NCBI GenBank assembly: GCA_041159865.1
Contig: JBEAXK010000104.1
Coordinates: 1 to 34,117, forward strand
Direction of reading: 5' to 3'
Length of the DNA: 34,117 nucleotides
Source of the DNA: BJGN01 sp041159865
GTDB lineage: Bacteria; Bacteroidota; Bacteroidia; Chitinophagales; Saprospiraceae
Shown here: positions 19,001 to 27,673 of the stretch, in pieces
Layout: every line of letters starts with the position of its first letter
Numbering within the stretch: position 1 is the stretch's first letter
Notes under the pieces: model-generated
Database searches by the model: none
Seen by the model: the letters and a program-made list of their open reading frames with translations, nothing else
What the model was told of the DNA's origin: nothing
Position numbers and translations under genes: made by a program

Positions 19001-19850
19001 GGTAGTGCAAGAACCCTTATTTGCGCATGAATTATTGGACGACGGAATCGCTATAAAATTGAAAATCTCAAAAGAAAAGGATTTAATTCATTTTGATTTT
19101 AGAGGAACTGAAGGTCCCCATCCTCATAATTTAAATGCCAATATTTCTATTGTTTATAGTACAATTCTGTATGTGCTAAGATTGTTGTGTCCGGGTGATT
19201 TACCCTTAAATGAGGGTCTTTTAAGAGGAATTAAGATCATTTTACCTGAAACCAGTCTTTTACACCCTCTTTTTTCTGAAAATGAAAACGAATGCCCTGC
19301 CGTAGTAGGTGGAAATACTGAGGTAAGCCAGAGGTTAACGGATACGTTGATTAAAGCTTTTGGTCTGGCGGCATGTAGTCAGGGTACCATGAATAATTTC
19401 TTGTTTGGAAATGAGTCATTTGGCTATTATGAAACGATAGGTGGTGGCACCGGTGCTACGGGGAATCATCACGGACGTTCCGCTGTGCATCAGCACATGA
19501 CAAATACCCGATTAACGGATCTTGAAGAACTGGAGTTTCGGTATCCTGTACGAATGAAAAAATTTGAGATAAGAAAGGGGTCTGGTGGTCTAGGAAAACA
19601 CCATGGAGGGGATGGGATTATTAGAGAAATTCAATTTTTATTGCCTCTCTCAGTAACTTTTATCAGCCAACATCGAATCATTCCCCCTTATGGTATGTCT
19701 GGAGGTGAAAATGGGAAATGTGGAGAACAATCCTTTATTTTTCCTGACGGTAAAAAGGAAGTCTTACCTGGTATTTTTAACAGGAAAATAGAAACAGGTA
19801 CTATTTTTCATTTAGAAACGCCAGGTGGAGGTGGATTTGGTTCAGTGTAA
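16065..19850 (+). CDS. Fused 5-oxoprolinase/hydantoinase (HyuA-HyuB) with unusual N-terminal insertion
   Basis: The 1261-residue cytoplasmic enzyme joins the ATP-binding HyuA half and the HyuB half. HyuA shows DTGGTFTD (9-16), GTNALLEKNG (144-153), LSGPAGGIVGAATLA and LDMGGTSTDTAIYDG, plus AFGGAGGLHACAIAE. HyuB, from about residue 760, shows RTAFSVNVKERLDFSCAL, NHPAFGGSHLPDITLI, NRAHHAEIGGKTPGSMPPDA, GGGTGATGNHHG and GSGGLGKHHGGDG. The family opens 5-oxoproline or hydantoin rings in an ATP-dependent way. Between GGTFTD and GTNALLE lie about 125 residues, more than the typical spacing, including a beta-rich stretch (about 36-120) that looks inserted. Whether the substrate is 5-oxo-L-proline is not shown by the sequence. 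The next gene follows by about 40 bp and probably shares its transcript. Confidence 0.93.
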   Translation: MKHWKIWIDTGGTFTDCLAIDPIGNEIRLKVLSNSVLRGRVIEVTGSKTLKIKEQWQVKADIFESYQLRFPSFVHFGVYQVKYTHLAKGEITLFEDLSHKIEAGTEFEITANEEAPVLAMRLATRSRYEDPLPPAHLRLGFTKGTNALLEKNGADVALLVTKGFADLPIIGTQQRPHLFQLDIPDPWLPFKKVVEVTERLMSDGQVLTELTDEEINKVISVLKNAGCSSVAISFLHAYKNTSHEEKMEKALLEAGFSYVSRSSSLSLALKWLPRMQTTLIDAYLNPLIISYLNDIEKTLQNGSNESTLQIMTSDGALVPLSLFHPKDSLLSGPAGGIVGAATLAKQSGFNKTLTLDMGGTSTDTAIYDGRFDYRYNTKLDGLELQSTVLAIETVAAGGGSICYFENGGLQVGPKSAGAFPGPACYGAGGPLTLSDVNILLGKMDASCFSIPIFPEKANEMFLKLLNEIDAFYGTKHNPVEILKGLERIGNEKMADAIRSISLAKGFNPSDYPLLAFGGAGGLHACAIAELLSINKILIPYDAGILSAFGIGKAKIERYAEREIRMPLDLADAFSSSVVAELTSRCEKDLFLAGIFPEDTDAPQIYYFLRFSGQESSLEVQASSFKDVSRVFQQEYKKIFGYSPTDRPIELVKIMVRLTTIDTEFEKVNEKLTAYFPKEKHFSKSNNLNVPYPVFFRDDLEAGATFYGPAILLMPTSTAFIQEYWQCCIDKNGMAILTKTGKEKGVDPLTTASVALTLFTNRFKSIAEEMGVQLQRTAFSVNVKERLDFSCALVDPNGFLLVNAPHIPVHLGSLGICIRLVTAKMPLQEGDVIVTNHPAFGGSHLPDITLIQGVFTEHSELIGYVINRAHHAEIGGKTPGSMPPDARFLFEEGVVISPFYLAKNGIWFWDEFIHKLENATYPTRSLSENIADIHAGIASLQYGVQALRKLTHQYGLDTVHSYMEKVQDFAHQQLFPVLNKVVQEPLFAHELLDDGIAIKLKISKEKDLIHFDFRGTEGPHPHNLNANISIVYSTILYVLRLLCPGDLPLNEGLLRGIKIILPETSLLHPLFSENENECPAVVGGNTEVSQRLTDTLIKAFGLAACSQGTMNNFLFGNESFGYYETIGGGTGATGNHHGRSAVHQHMTNTRLTDLEELEFRYPVRMKKFEIRKGSGGLGKHHGGDGIIREIQFLLPLSVTFISQHRIIPPYGMSGGENGKCGEQSFIFPDGKKEVLPGIFNRKIETGTIFHLETPGGGGFGSV

Positions 19851-19891
19851 ACCCTTTTTCTTGTTTTTTGTTCCCTTACAAATCTAAAGTG

Positions 19892-21340
19892 ATGAAAATT
19901 TTATTGACGGGAACAACGGGCTATATTGGGAAGAGATTATTGCCTCTTTTACTTGAGGAAGGTCATGAGGTTGTATGTTGTGTGCGGGATAGAAATAGAA
20001 TCCCCGATGAGAAACCTTTTAATCATCCAGCTATTACCTTTTTAGAAATTGATTTTTTAAACGATTCCCTGCCGTCATTACCTTTTAATGAACTTGATGT
20101 TGCCTACTATTTGATTCATTCTATGCAATCAACAACTAAGGGTTTTGATTTATTGGAAGAAAAAACCGCTGTTCAATTTATGAGGTTGGTAGAGCCTTCC
20201 AGGTTAAAGCAAATTGTTTATTTAGGGGGTATTGCCAATGAGGATCAGTTATCAGATCATTTAAAATCCCGCAAAAATGTAGAATCTATCCTTTCTTCAG
20301 GGAATATTCCGTTGACGGTCATTCGCGCAGGGATTATTGTAGGGTCGGGAAGCGCTTCTTTTGAAATCATAAGAGATCTGGTAGAAAAATTACCTGTTAT
20401 GGTTACACCTAAATGGTTAATGACCAAATGTCAACCTGTTGGGGTTCGCGATGTTATGCGATTCCTTCAGGGGGTAATGATGAAAAAAGAAACGTTTAAT
20501 CAGGTTTTTGATATTGGTGGTCCCGATGTCCTCACCTACAAAGAAATGTTATTACAATTTGCTTCCTGCCGGGGTTTAAAACGATATATTTTTACTCTCC
20601 CGGTTATGAGCCCAAGAATTTCTTCTTATTGGCTTTATTTTGTTACTTCTACTTCTTATCCTTTAGCGGTTAATCTGGTCAATAGTATGAAGATTGAAGT
20701 GATTGCCAAAGATAATAGATTACAAAGATTACTAGGCATCACTCCTATGACCTATAAACAAGCCGTAGAACTTGCTTTTGAGAGAATTGAGCAAAACAGT
20801 GTAGTGTCCAGCTGGAAAGACGCTTTGGCAAGCAGTGGCATGGACAATAATTTACTCGATCATGCGAATGTTCCCCAATTTGGCTGTAATACTGATTTTA
20901 AAGAAAAAGAAATTACAGGTTTGGAGGATATCGTTTTGTCAAATATCTGGTCTATCGGGGGAGAAAGGGGCTGGTATTATGGTAACTGGCTTTGGAAATT
21001 TAGAGGATTTATTGATAAATTATGGGGCGGTGTTGGGTTGAGAAGGGGACGAACACACCCAAGTATGATACATAATGGAGATTCGCTTGATTTTTGGAGG
21101 GTTCTGGCAGCTGATAAACCCAGGAAAAGGTTGCTTCTTTACGCGGAAATGATCCTGCCAGGGGAGGCATGGCTCGAGTTCAAAATTGTAGAACGCAACC
21201 AAAAATCATTTTTACAGCAAACAGCTACGTTCAGACCTACCGGCATGTTAGGCCGTTTATATTGGCTCGCTGTTCTTCCTCTTCATATTTTTTTGTTTGA
21301 GGGAATGATAAATAATCTGATTCGTTTTAGGGATAAATAG
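19892..21340 (+). CDS. NAD(P)-binding atypical SDR with C-terminal DUF2867 domain
   Basis: The chosen ATG begins MKILLTGTTGYIGKRLLPLL, placing the Rossmann GxxGxxG motif at residues 7-13; an upstream ATG at 19868 adds eight unlikely residues. This gives 482 residues. The N-terminal half (about 1-300) is an atypical short-chain dehydrogenase of the NmrA/NDUFA9-like type (YYLIHSM, IVYLGGIANE, LTVIRAGIIVGSGSASFE), lacking a clear YxxxK pair. The C-terminal about 150 residues (SNIWSIGGERGWYYGNWLWK, GRTHPSMIHNGDSLDFWRV, RLLLYAEMILPGEAWLEF) match DUF2867, ending in a hydrophobic segment (LYWLAVLPLHIFLFEGMI). Such fusions are widespread; no reaction has been firmly assigned that I can name. It follows the 5-oxoprolinase closely on the same strand. 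Confidence 0.87.
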   Translation: MKILLTGTTGYIGKRLLPLLLEEGHEVVCCVRDRNRIPDEKPFNHPAITFLEIDFLNDSLPSLPFNELDVAYYLIHSMQSTTKGFDLLEEKTAVQFMRLVEPSRLKQIVYLGGIANEDQLSDHLKSRKNVESILSSGNIPLTVIRAGIIVGSGSASFEIIRDLVEKLPVMVTPKWLMTKCQPVGVRDVMRFLQGVMMKKETFNQVFDIGGPDVLTYKEMLLQFASCRGLKRYIFTLPVMSPRISSYWLYFVTSTSYPLAVNLVNSMKIEVIAKDNRLQRLLGITPMTYKQAVELAFERIEQNSVVSSWKDALASSGMDNNLLDHANVPQFGCNTDFKEKEITGLEDIVLSNIWSIGGERGWYYGNWLWKFRGFIDKLWGGVGLRRGRTHPSMIHNGDSLDFWRVLAADKPRKRLLLYAEMILPGEAWLEFKIVERNQKSFLQQTATFRPTGMLGRLYWLAVLPLHIFLFEGMINNLIRFRDK

Positions 21341-21401
21341 TCTTTTCAGTTACAATTTATGATAAGCATATGAGCATAATACCTATGCAATGAAACATAT
21401 T

Positions 21402-21425
21402 TAATTAATTTTTTTATATTAATTA
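21402..21425. repeat. AT-rich inverted repeat ahead of the ATPase remnant
   Basis: TAATTAAT (21402-21409) and ATTAATTA (21418-21425) form a perfect 8-bp inverted repeat around an 8-nt loop, five bases before the remnant's start codon. AT-only palindromes are frequent in such DNA, so function is doubtful. Confidence 0.4.
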
Positions 21426-21429
21426 TTGA

Positions 21430-21654
21430 ATGCCAATTATTAAGACACGTTTTTTCAGGCAAATAGAGGTGGAGCTGGAAAAATGGGCTGCCAAACAGGT
21501 TAGAAAGCCATTAATTTTACGCGGTGCCCTGTAGGTGGGAAAGACCACGGTGTTCCATAAGTTTGGAGAAAAATTTGATAATTATTTGTATGTTAATCTT
21601 GAGAAATAGGAAGATTATTAGTAGAAATTGGTGATATTTGGTAAAATCAGTTAA
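21430..21654 (+). pseudogene. Remnant of AAA/DUF4143-type ATPase, N-terminal fragment with four in-frame TAG stops
   Basis: Reading from ATG 21430 gives MPIIKTRFFRQIEVELEKWA, then RKPLILRGAL-stop-VGKTT, then VFHKFGEKFDNYLYVNLEK-stop-EDY. This is the start of the AAA_14/DUF4143 ATP-binding proteins, whose Walker A region usually reads LRGARQVGKTT; the first stop falls on the conserved Gln before VGKTT. In-frame TAG codons sit at 21532, 21607, 21619 and 21622, and TAA at 21652 just before the SDR gene. Intact family members run to roughly 400 residues, so only the first sixth survives. It fills most of the otherwise geneless stretch 21341-21657. No insertion sequence or transposase is nearby to explain the truncation. 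Confidence 0.85.
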
Positions 21655-21657
21655 CCA

Positions 21658-22425
21658 ATGACAACAAATAATTTTCATGGGAAAGTGGCCTTTATAACCG
21701 GTGCAGGTCAAGGCATTGGACTTCAAATTGCTAAGCAATTGGTTCAAGAAGGGGTGGTGGTTTATTTAAATGATCAGGATGAAACATTGGCACAACGTGC
21801 AGCCGAAAATTTACAGGCCGACAAAGGTCGTTGTATTCCCTTACCTGGCGATGTGAGTGAAGTGAAACAAATTACCTCCTTTATACAGCAAATAAAAAGG
21901 GAACAGGGAAGGCTTGATATAGCTATCGCCAATGCAGGAATCACCCTTTTTGGAGATTTTCTGACTTATTCAGAAGCAGATTTTAATCGCGTTTTAGCAG
22001 TCAATTTAAGGGGTACTTTTTTTCTTGCTCAGCAAGCAACTACAGTTATGAAGGAACAGAAATCCGGTGGTACCCTTCTTTTTCTCTCCTCGGTAACGGC
22101 CCATCAAGCCCATAAAAATCTCGGTGCTTATGGGATGACCAAAGCGGCCATTGAATTACTAGCTCGTAATTTAGTTGCTGAAATAGCTGGTTTTAATATT
22201 AATGTCAATTGTCTGGCACCTGGAGCTACCTTAACGGAAAGAACCTTGAAAGATGACGATTATGTAGAAACCTGGTCAAGAATTACACCAATGGGCAAAC
22301 CTGCCACCGTAGAAGATATTGCCAATGCTGCTCTTTTTTTAGTCTCAGATAAAACAAGACATCTGACGGGTCAAACCCTTGTTGTAGATGGGGGCTGGAC
22401 GGTTGTAAGTCCTTCCCCATATTGA
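21658..22425 (+). CDS. Short-chain dehydrogenase/reductase (FabG-like)
   Basis: The 255-residue classical SDR has the NAD(P)-binding motif TGAGQGIG (14-21), NAG (92-94) in the strand-4 position, and a complete catalytic set: S145 in LFLSSVTAHQ, Y158 and K162 in AYGMTKAAIE. NVNCLAPGATLTERT (about 201-215) and LTGQTLVVDGGW near the C terminus are standard. The acidic residue after strand 2 (YLNDQDE) suggests a preference for NAD(H) over NADP(H), an inference from known SDR cofactor rules. The reaction would be alcohol/ketone oxidoreduction on an unknown small substrate. It starts 3 bp after the end of the ATPase remnant and lies 118 bp before the second SusC gene on the same strand. Confidence 0.92.
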   Translation: MTTNNFHGKVAFITGAGQGIGLQIAKQLVQEGVVVYLNDQDETLAQRAAENLQADKGRCIPLPGDVSEVKQITSFIQQIKREQGRLDIAIANAGITLFGDFLTYSEADFNRVLAVNLRGTFFLAQQATTVMKEQKSGGTLLFLSSVTAHQAHKNLGAYGMTKAAIELLARNLVAEIAGFNINVNCLAPGATLTERTLKDDDYVETWSRITPMGKPATVEDIANAALFLVSDKTRHLTGQTLVVDGGWTVVSPSPY

Positions 22426-22543
22426 ATTTAATTATGGTATTTATAAAAAAACAAAATTAAAATTAGGTGTTTATATAAAATTCAAAATAGTATTGCTAAT
22501 TTGTCCAGTGGTATTATTTTATTTAAAAAAACACTTAAAACGA

Positions 22544-25500
22544 ATGGAAAAAAACAAACCAATTAAAAGGGTCATGCAACTAGTATGTATCTTGACCTTT
22601 TTTCTGCCATTGGGCCTATTCGCCCAGACCAAGGTTTCGGGAATTATCCTTGACAAGGACAAAGAACCGCTTATCGGGGTTAGTATTCTGGTAAAGAATA
22701 CCGTTCAAGGAACAGTTACAGAGGTCGACGGAAGTTATTCCCTGACTGTCCCAGATGCAAATGCTACATTAGTCTTTTCTTACACGGGATTTACCTCACA
22801 GGAAATTGCTTTGGGTGGTCGCACCAAACTGGACGTTATCTTAGAGCAAGATCAGTTACTTTTAGATGAAGTAGTAGTTGTAGGCTACGGTATTCAGAAA
22901 AAAGAAACAGTTACGGGTGCAGTATCCAGTTTAAAAGGTTCAGAACTGGTGAAATCACCAGCGATGAACGTATCTAACTCAATCGCTGGTCGAATGGCAG
23001 GCGTTGTAGCAGTAAACAGAAGTGGAGAACCTGGTTACGATGGATCAGGTATACGTATCCGCGGTTCCAATACCCTGAATAACAACGATGCCCTTATAGT
23101 TATTGACGGAATTCCTGCCAGAGCGGGTGGTCTTGATAGGCTAAATCCAAATGACATTGAGAAAATCTCGGTGTTAAAAGATGCATCTGCAGCGATTTAT
23201 GGTGCTCGTGCCGCAAATGGGGTAATCCTTATTACCACAAAAAGGGGAAAGATAAGTAAGCCTGAATTGAGCTATTCGTTCAATCAGGGTTATTCCCAGC
23301 CTACCCAGCTTCCTAAACTGGCTGATGCAGCTCAATATACTGAGATGCTAAATGACCTGGATATTTATGGATTACCAGCCAGTGAGTGGGCAGCAGCTAA
23401 CGCAGCTTATAAATCGACAGGATCTTTTACCCGTCCAAATGGACAGATAAGAAAAGCGCCTTTTCAGCCTAGTGATTTCCAAAAATATAAGGATGGATCA
23501 AGTCCCTGGACGCACCCCAATACAGACTGGTATGCAGAAACTTTAAAAAGATGGTCGCCACAACAACGTCATAATCTTCAGATGACTGGTGGTACAGAAA
23601 ATTTAAAATATCTGGCTTCTTTAGGTTTTCAAGATCAGGATGGTAATTATATCAATTCAGCAACAGGATATAAGCAATATGATTTACGTTTGAATCTTGA
23701 TGCAAAAATCAATGAGTTTATCAACGTTAACATTGGTATGCTGGGTCGTCAGGAAAATCGTTTCTTTCCAACAAAAGGGGCCGGTGCTATCTTTAGGATG
23801 TTGATGAGGGGAAAACCACAACAGCCTGCTTACTGGCCTGACGGTCGTCCAGGTCCAGATATTGAGAATGGAGAAAATCCTGTAGTTATCACTACAAATG
23901 CAACAGGATATGATGATGATAAAAGAGATTATATTCAAACAAACGGACAGTTAGATATTAAAATTCCAGGCATAAAGGGGCTGGTATTTACGGGAAATGC
24001 TGCTATCGATAAATTGAACCAGAATAATAAACGCTGGGAAACACCCTGGATTCTTTACGAAAGAGGAACTGGCTTCGCAGCAGACGGGGTTACACCAAAC
24101 TTAGTAGCCGCTAAAAGAGGACCTGCTGAGCCCAGACTTACGCTCGGAAATACTACACAACTTAATATTTTATTAGGAGGTGTATTAAATTATGATCGTA
24201 CTTTTGGAGATCATAAAGTGACAGTACTTGCAGGTTCAAACCGTGAAACCATCGATGCCAGTAACTTTAATGCATTCAGACGGTACTTCATTTCTCCAGC
24301 CTTAGATCAACTTTTTGCTGGTGGGGATTTAGAAAAAAATAATGGAGGCGTTGCTTCTCGAAGAGCTCGTCTAAATTATTTCGGTCGTATGGCTTATAAT
24401 TATAAAGAAAAATATCTCCTTGAGTTTCTTTGGCGTTATGATGGATCTGATATTTTCCCTGAAGAAACCAGATACGGATTTTTCCCTGGCGTAATGGCTG
24501 GTTGGGTTATTTCCCAGGAGAATTTTATGCAGTCGCTCCCAGCAATTAATTATTTGAAACTGAGAGGTTCATTGGGTCAGATGGGTAATGATCAGATTGC
24601 TACTTATCAGTATCTTTCTACTTATGGCTTTAGAAGTTACATACTAGGGAATGTGGAAACTAAAACATTATTTGAAGCCAGAATTCCTAACCCAAATATT
24701 ACCTGGGAAATTGCTACCAATGCCAACATCGGTATAGAAGGTGCTTTATTTAATGATAAAGTTACTTTTGAATTTGATTATTTCAATAACAGACGTACTA
24801 ATATCCTTTGGGTTAAGAATGCTTCAGTTCCTCAATCAACAGGTTTAACTTTACCAGCACAAAATATTGGTGAGGTAGAAAATAAAGGTTTTGATGCCCT
24901 TATAGGTTATCGCTCGAGTGTTGGTGACTTCAACTTTAATGTGAGTCTAAACGGGGGTTATGCTAAAAATAAAATTATTTTCTGGGACGAAGCTCCAGGT
25001 GCTCCTGAATGGCAAAGAACTACAGGAAGACCTATGTACACGGTTCAGGCTTACATATACGATGGTGTATTTAAGGATCAGGCAGAAATTAATGCAGAGA
25101 AAATTAGCTATAGCTCTATTGTAAATACCCTGCGTCCTGGAGATATGAAATACAAAGATTATAATGGTGATGGTAAAATTACGCCTGACGATCAGGTTCG
25201 TACCGATTTTAATAATATCCCTACTTTCCAAGGGGGCATCAGCGTTATTGCAAGTTATAAAGGTTTTGATTTAAATATCCTTCTTCAGGGTTCAGCTGGT
25301 GCAAAACAATATGTTAGCCCAGGTGAAATGGGTAATATTGGTAATTACCTCCTTGAAATGTATACTAACCGCTGGACGGTTGATAATCCAAGTAGCGTTC
25401 ATCCTCGGATAGCCAATAGAAGTGACCAGTATTTCTCAGCAAATAATACCTATTGGTTCAGAAGCACAGATTACCTGAGATTAAAAAATATGGAAATTGG

Positions 25501-25684
25501 TTATACCCTTCCAGAAAATTTAGTTAAAAAAGCAGGTATGACGAGTTTGAGATTATATTTCAATGGATTAAATTTATTTACTATTAGTGATTTTAACACT
25601 TTTGACCCTGAATCTAGTAGTTCAACAGGACAATATTATCCTCAGCAGAGAATTGTTAATGCTGGTTTAACTGTTACATTCTAA
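22544..25684 (+). CDS. SusC/RagA-family TonB-dependent outer-membrane receptor (second pair)
   Basis: The chosen ATG gives 1046 residues starting MEKNKPIKRVMQLVCILTFF, a clean Sec signal peptide cut near LFAQ. A longer frame back to TTG 22493 would spoil the signal. CarboxypepD_reg-like sandwich 29-105 (VSGIILDKDKEPLIGVSI, VDGSYSL, YTGFTSQEI) precedes LLDEVVVVGYG, then the plug with ALIVIDGIPARAG, NPNDIEKISVLKDASA and IYGARAANGVILITTKRG. The barrel ends in F (NAGLTVTF). The SusD partner follows after 20 bp. It is unlike the first SusC in detail (for example an extra region near PASEWAAANAAYKS), so the two pairs probably import different ligands. The downstream VCBS and haloperoxidase-like lipoproteins hint at a non-standard substrate, which is inference. 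Confidence 0.96.
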   Translation: MEKNKPIKRVMQLVCILTFFLPLGLFAQTKVSGIILDKDKEPLIGVSILVKNTVQGTVTEVDGSYSLTVPDANATLVFSYTGFTSQEIALGGRTKLDVILEQDQLLLDEVVVVGYGIQKKETVTGAVSSLKGSELVKSPAMNVSNSIAGRMAGVVAVNRSGEPGYDGSGIRIRGSNTLNNNDALIVIDGIPARAGGLDRLNPNDIEKISVLKDASAAIYGARAANGVILITTKRGKISKPELSYSFNQGYSQPTQLPKLADAAQYTEMLNDLDIYGLPASEWAAANAAYKSTGSFTRPNGQIRKAPFQPSDFQKYKDGSSPWTHPNTDWYAETLKRWSPQQRHNLQMTGGTENLKYLASLGFQDQDGNYINSATGYKQYDLRLNLDAKINEFINVNIGMLGRQENRFFPTKGAGAIFRMLMRGKPQQPAYWPDGRPGPDIENGENPVVITTNATGYDDDKRDYIQTNGQLDIKIPGIKGLVFTGNAAIDKLNQNNKRWETPWILYERGTGFAADGVTPNLVAAKRGPAEPRLTLGNTTQLNILLGGVLNYDRTFGDHKVTVLAGSNRETIDASNFNAFRRYFISPALDQLFAGGDLEKNNGGVASRRARLNYFGRMAYNYKEKYLLEFLWRYDGSDIFPEETRYGFFPGVMAGWVISQENFMQSLPAINYLKLRGSLGQMGNDQIATYQYLSTYGFRSYILGNVETKTLFEARIPNPNITWEIATNANIGIEGALFNDKVTFEFDYFNNRRTNILWVKNASVPQSTGLTLPAQNIGEVENKGFDALIGYRSSVGDFNFNVSLNGGYAKNKIIFWDEAPGAPEWQRTTGRPMYTVQAYIYDGVFKDQAEINAEKISYSSIVNTLRPGDMKYKDYNGDGKITPDDQVRTDFNNIPTFQGGISVIASYKGFDLNILLQGSAGAKQYVSPGEMGNIGNYLLEMYTNRWTVDNPSSVHPRIANRSDQYFSANNTYWFRSTDYLRLKNMEIGYTLPENLVKKAGMTSLRLYFNGLNLFTISDFNTFDPESSSSTGQYYPQQRIVNAGLTVTF

Positions 25685-25704
25685 AAATTAAAAAAATAAA
25701 GAAA

Positions 25705-27537
25705 ATGAAGAAAATCATATTTGGTCTTTTATCTCTATTTGTTCTGGGGTGTAATGACGATTTTGTCAATACAAAACCCTTAGATCAGTTGGGTGAAACA
25801 ACAGTCTGGACAGATCCTTCGCTTGCCGAAGCCTTTGTTTCTGAAATATATGCAGGTTTTGGAAATGGTGGTTTTGATGAGCAAATGCTCGCTTCTTTAA
25901 CCGATGAAACTATCTTTACCCACCCAGGTAGAAATATTACTACGATAACCGAATCACGCTCAAATCCTGCCGATCCAGGCTGGATAAATGGAACGTTAAG
26001 CTGGGGAAATATGTATTTGAGAATCAGAGCTTGTAATTTAGCTCTAAGTAATCTGGAAGCACCAAAATTTACTAATCCAACCCTGGTTGACAGGCTTAAG
26101 GGAGAAGTTAAATTTCTTCGCGCCTATTATTATCAGCAATTATTGCGTTACTATGGAGGTGTTCCAATCATAGATAAACCTTTTACTTTAAATGATTCTG
26201 ATTTCCTTTCCCCAAGAAATACCTGGGAGGAATGTGTCAATTTCATTGTAAAAAATTGTGATGAAGCAGCTACTTTGCTCGATGGAAAATCTATGGTGGC
26301 TGGTCGTGCTTCGAAAGCTGCGGCTCTTGCCCTGAAAGCACGCGTTCTAATCTATGCAGCAAGTGACCTTCATGATATGCCAACGGCAAAATCAAAATCT
26401 AACGTGTTGAGCAGTTACGCAAAACCTGAGTTAGTTGGTTATGTAAGTGGAGACCGTAAAGCTCGATGGGAAAAGGCCAGAGATGCCGCGAAAGCTGTGT
26501 TAGATTTACCTGGATTTGGTTATGCACTGAATTTAACAAATCCTGTGTCCGCTGCCGATGGAACTGCCAATTACATGAATGCGTCTTTGGCAAGAAACGG
26601 AGGGGAAAAGGAAATTCTCCTGGGTAGATATTTTATTAATGCCAAGCAAGAAAATGGTGGAAGACAAGGTTTGTTCAATGGTCCTAATGGATACCATAAC
26701 TGGGCGGGAAATACCCCTGTTCAACTGATGATTGACGACTATGAAATGATGGACGGTTCTAAATTTGACTGGAATAAAACAGAACATGCCTCGGCTCCTT
26801 ATACAAATAGAGATCCTCGTTTTTACGCTTCTATCCTTTATGAAGGTGCTCCATGGAAACCTCGTACTTCTGACGTTGCATCTAAGGATCCAGCGAATCA
26901 AATTCAGACCGGGCAGTATATATTGCAAAATGGTAGCACTATTTTTGGTTTAGATACACGTAAAAGCTCTGTTGAGGATTGGAATGGAAGTTACACCGGT
27001 TATTATATCCGCAAATTCGTAGACCCAAATCCAGCGATTATTGATCAGAATACCTGGCAACAGATTCCATGGCCTGTATTGCGCTATACAGAAATGGTTT
27101 TCCATTATGCAGAAAGCTTAATTGAGCTTGGTGATCATGCTACAGCTCTATTGTGGTTAAATAAAGTACGTTTCCGCTCAGGCATGCCTGCTTTAACAGA
27201 AACTGGGGATGCATTAAAACAAAGATTAAGGAATGAAAAACGAGTTGAAATGTACCTCGAGGAACAACGTTTCCACGATACACGCCGCTGGATGATTGCT
27301 CCAACTACACTGGGAAGAAAAGCAAATGGTATCAATATTACCGGCGTAGCAAAAGCTGGGGCGACTATTCCTAATCCATATCGGTTCGATCCATCTGCTT
27401 TCTCTTATACCTATAAAGTTTTTGAAATTGATCCGGGTAAGGAAAACAGAGCCTGGTTAGACAAAATGTATTATCTGCCTATTCATAGAGATGAAATGAA
27501 TAGAAATAATAAGTTAGTTCAAAATCCTGGATATTAA
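25705..27537 (+). CDS. SusD/RagB-family outer-membrane lipoprotein (second pair)
   Basis: The 610-residue protein begins MKKIIFGLLSLFVLGCNDDF: a short lipoprotein signal with a good lipobox (VLGC, C16) and acidic residues after it, as in surface-exported Bacteroidota lipoproteins. SusD features are LRIRACNLALSNLE, KGEVKFLRAYYYQQLLRYYGG (residues about 132-152), PVLRYTEMVFHYAESLIELG, RLRNEKRVEMYLEEQRFHDTRRW, and the terminal LPIHRDEMNRNN...QNPGY. At 610 residues it is longer than the first SusD (495) and falls in the long SusD class. It acts as the ligand-capturing lid on the SusC channel. A strong terminator follows 36 bp after the stop. Confidence 0.95.
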   Translation: MKKIIFGLLSLFVLGCNDDFVNTKPLDQLGETTVWTDPSLAEAFVSEIYAGFGNGGFDEQMLASLTDETIFTHPGRNITTITESRSNPADPGWINGTLSWGNMYLRIRACNLALSNLEAPKFTNPTLVDRLKGEVKFLRAYYYQQLLRYYGGVPIIDKPFTLNDSDFLSPRNTWEECVNFIVKNCDEAATLLDGKSMVAGRASKAAALALKARVLIYAASDLHDMPTAKSKSNVLSSYAKPELVGYVSGDRKARWEKARDAAKAVLDLPGFGYALNLTNPVSAADGTANYMNASLARNGGEKEILLGRYFINAKQENGGRQGLFNGPNGYHNWAGNTPVQLMIDDYEMMDGSKFDWNKTEHASAPYTNRDPRFYASILYEGAPWKPRTSDVASKDPANQIQTGQYILQNGSTIFGLDTRKSSVEDWNGSYTGYYIRKFVDPNPAIIDQNTWQQIPWPVLRYTEMVFHYAESLIELGDHATALLWLNKVRFRSGMPALTETGDALKQRLRNEKRVEMYLEEQRFHDTRRWMIAPTTLGRKANGINITGVAKAGATIPNPYRFDPSAFSYTYKVFEIDPGKENRAWLDKMYYLPIHRDEMNRNNKLVQNPGY

Positions 27538-27573
27538 TTATTCAGATTAGTCTGACTTTTTGAAATAATTTAA

Positions 27574-27612
27574 GGGACACGATTCGATTCTTCGTTTGTG
27601 TCCCTTTTTTTA
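27574..27612 (+). terminator. Rho-independent terminator after the second SusC/SusD operon
   Basis: GGGACAC (27574-27580) pairs perfectly with GTGTCCC (27598-27604), the loop is 17 nt with some further pairing, and seven T follow. It isolates the SusC/SusD unit from the VCBS gene, apart from read-through, and overlaps a TTG/GTG that would otherwise extend the next reading frame. Confidence 0.9.
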
Positions 27613-27673
27613 TCCTATTTATTTTATTTTGTGTCATTATTTACCTTATTTCAGGATTGAACGAATTTGTCTT

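Noticed and set aside
21430..21654. Functional amber-recoded gene
   Set aside because: The fragment stops after 74 codons, lacks the rest of the family, and nothing in the window suggests TAG is read as an amino acid.
26533..26928. 131-codon minus-strand open frame inside the second susD-like gene
   Set aside because: Shadow frame of a clear SusD coding region; composition is not protein-like and no start context is visible.
27596..27673. N-terminal extension of the VCBS protein from an upstream TTG
   Set aside because: The extension is encoded by the terminator hairpin and T-run and would bury the lipoprotein signal that starts at 27674.
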